The notes beneath the pieces were generated by a model, which had not been told where the DNA came from, ran no database searches, and worked only from the letters and a program-made list of their open reading frames with translations. 5,499 nucleotides of DNA from Campylobacterales bacterium (GTDB lineage: Bacteria; Campylobacterota; Campylobacteria; Campylobacterales; Arcobacteraceae). Both the position numbers and the translations under genes were made by a program. The stretch spans positions 1 through 5,499 of the forward strand of contig JAIELU010000091.1 in assembly GCA_019752775.1 (NCBI GenBank). Direction: 5' to 3'. How positions within the stretch are numbered: the stretch's first letter is position 1; the number at the start of each line of letters is the position of its first letter. This document shows, in pieces, positions 4,492 to 5,499 of this stretch.

Positions 4492-5280
4492 TTATTTTTT
4501 TAGCCAAGATTCAATGGCTTTTATATCATTGTAAGAAGTCATATCAAGCATAATTGGTGTAATTGATACATAATTTGCTTTTATTGCTTCAAAGTCGCAA
4601 TCTTTATTTAAAGAAGGTTTCCAAATCAATGGATGCAATCCAATCCAATAATACTCTTCACCTCTTGGATTTAAGTGTCGGTGAGTATCATTTCCATATT
4701 CTCTAAATCCGGCTTTTGTAACTTTTATACCTTTACACTCAATAGCCTTTATTTGTGGAATATTAACATTTAAAAACTTTCTTTCGTCTAATGGGAAATT
4801 ATTACTTAATATTTTAGAGGCAAGTTCCACTATAACCTCTTTTGCAAGGGCAAAATCCCAATCAGTTTTTATGTCTTGACACAAATCATTACATACTTGT
4901 GAAATGGCAATTGCTGGAATTCCATGAATAACAGCTTCCATAGCACCTGCTGCTGTTCCACTATATGTAATGTCTTCCCCCATATTTGCACCAATATTTA
5001 TTCCACTAATTACTAAATCAGGTTTAAATCCATCTTTAAATAAATTACTAACTGAAATAAAAATGCAATCAGTTGGACTTCCATCATCAATTTTGTAAAA
5101 ATCATCTTCCACACAAACCATTCTTAATGGTCTTTCCAAAGTTAAAGAGTGACCACAAGCTGATTTATTTTTTGCAGGTGCCACAACTGAAATTTTGGCA
5201 ATAGGTTTTAGTGCTTCAATAAGTGCTTTTAATCCAATAGCATCAAAACCATCATCATTTGTTAGTAGGATATGTTTCAT
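4492..5280 (-). CDS. surE: 5'/3'-nucleotidase SurE
   Basis: SurE is a cytoplasmic metal-dependent phosphatase that removes phosphate from nucleoside 5'- and 3'-monophosphates and is linked to stationary-phase survival. The 262 residues fit the family. The N-terminus is ILLTNDDGFDAIGL, with metal ligands D9 and D10, followed by APAKNKSACGHSLTLERPLR (S40), DGSPTDC (66-72), DLVISGINIGANMG (N95) and YSGTAAGAMEA (106-116). The conserved C-terminal VSITPIMLDMT is also present. All the usual metal-binding residues are there, so it should be active. The ATG at 5280 overlaps the TGA of the gene before it (ATGA). The AAGGAG binding site is 13 bases upstream, longer than normal, so coupling to that gene probably matters. 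A small helix-turn-helix-like gene follows. Confidence 0.96.
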   Translation of the reverse strand: MKHILLTNDDGFDAIGLKALIEALKPIAKISVVAPAKNKSACGHSLTLERPLRMVCVEDDFYKIDDGSPTDCIFISVSNLFKDGFKPDLVISGINIGANMGEDITYSGTAAGAMEAVIHGIPAIAISQVCNDLCQDIKTDWDFALAKEVIVELASKILSNNFPLDERKFLNVNIPQIKAIECKGIKVTKAGFREYGNDTHRHLNPRGEEYYWIGLHPLIWKPSLNKDCDFEAIKANYVSITPIMLDMTSYNDIKAIESWLKK

Positions 5281-5499
5281 GCTACTATATATACTCCTTC
5301 TAGTTGTTGTATTAAATTTTCCACTTGAGAAGTTACTTTAAATCCTGTTTCCAGTTCTAAATCGGCAAGTTTTGATTTTATTAAAAGCTTTAATTCTCTT
5401 TTTCCTTGATTATTTGCAACAATATCAAACAATTTATACATTAAATTTTCATCATTTGAAAAAGGATTTGCTATCGTTAATGGTGGTTCGATAACTTCT
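5277..5499 (-). CDS. C-terminal fragment of a larger protein (possibly DNA polymerase III alpha)
   Basis: The open frame enters from the right edge and stops at TGA (5279-5277); about 73 C-terminal residues are visible and the start lies outside the window. The sequence has no signal peptide or membrane segment. It reads PPLTIANPFSNDENLMYKLF, then DIVANNQGKRELKLLIKSKL, ADLELETGFKVTSQVENLIQ, and ends QLEGVYIVA. The pattern (a helix, then N-x-G-x-x-x-L-x-L-x-I strands, then a short helix and L-x-G-V) resembles the OB-like C-terminal end of bacterial DnaE, but I recognise this only weakly and another replication or repair protein is possible. The stop overlaps the surE start by 4 bases, so the two are translationally coupled and in one operon. 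Confidence 0.65.
   Translation of the reverse strand, partial: EVIEPPLTIANPFSNDENLMYKLFDIVANNQGKRELKLLIKSKLADLELETGFKVTSQVENLIQQLEGVYIVA

Overview
The window is very A+T-rich (G+C roughly a quarter to 30% by eye). It is a compact chromosomal segment of an epsilonproteobacterium (Campylobacterota); Arcobacter or a close relative is my best guess. The grounds are the S21 sequence type, a moaC gene followed by a DUF493/YbeD gene, a Bpt-type leucyltransferase, short intergenic gaps, and TTG or GTG starts in three of the eight complete genes. No tRNA, rRNA, CRISPR array, insertion sequence or phage gene is visible, and no stretch longer than 300 bases lacks a gene.

Plus strand, 1-3030. The left edge holds the 3' part of a ClC-type chloride channel/transporter gene that is broken. 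It appears to have an in-frame internal deletion near 570-592 and a short frameshifting deletion at about 633-636, just before the conserved IAA-IMSVE-FG segment. After a 57-base gap comes a tight run: trpA (tryptophan synthase alpha), bpt (N-end-rule leucyltransferase), a 73-residue two-helix membrane protein and a 121-residue exported protein of unknown function. These four are separated by 2 bases or overlap by 8-11, so they probably form one transcription unit.

Middle, 3031-3460. The rpsU gene (ribosomal protein S21) lies on the minus strand, convergent with the exported-protein gene. Two back-to-back hairpins sit at its 3' end, and the first carries the rpsU stop codon in its loop. In both, the one imperfect pair is a G-U wobble in the rpsU transcript but a C-A mismatch on the other strand, which suggests they serve rpsU. 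About 120 bases separate the start codons of rpsU and moaC; this divergent gap contains a TATAAT box facing each way.

Plus strand, 3461-4205. moaC (molybdenum cofactor synthesis) overlaps a DUF493 gene by 8 bases, with a strong ribosome binding site inside moaC.

Minus strand, 4218-5499. Reading leftward from the right edge there is a truncated gene (possibly the C-terminus of DNA polymerase III alpha, uncertain), surE (survival nucleotidase; 4-base ATGA overlap with the preceding gene) and an 87-residue protein with a helix-turn-helix-like region. That last gene ends inside a perfect 13-bp hairpin it shares with the convergent DUF493 gene.

Most genes are conserved housekeeping functions. 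I see no clear undescribed multi-gene system. The observations most worth following are the decaying ClC gene, the stop-codon hairpins, and the small uncharacterised proteins coupled to bpt and surE.
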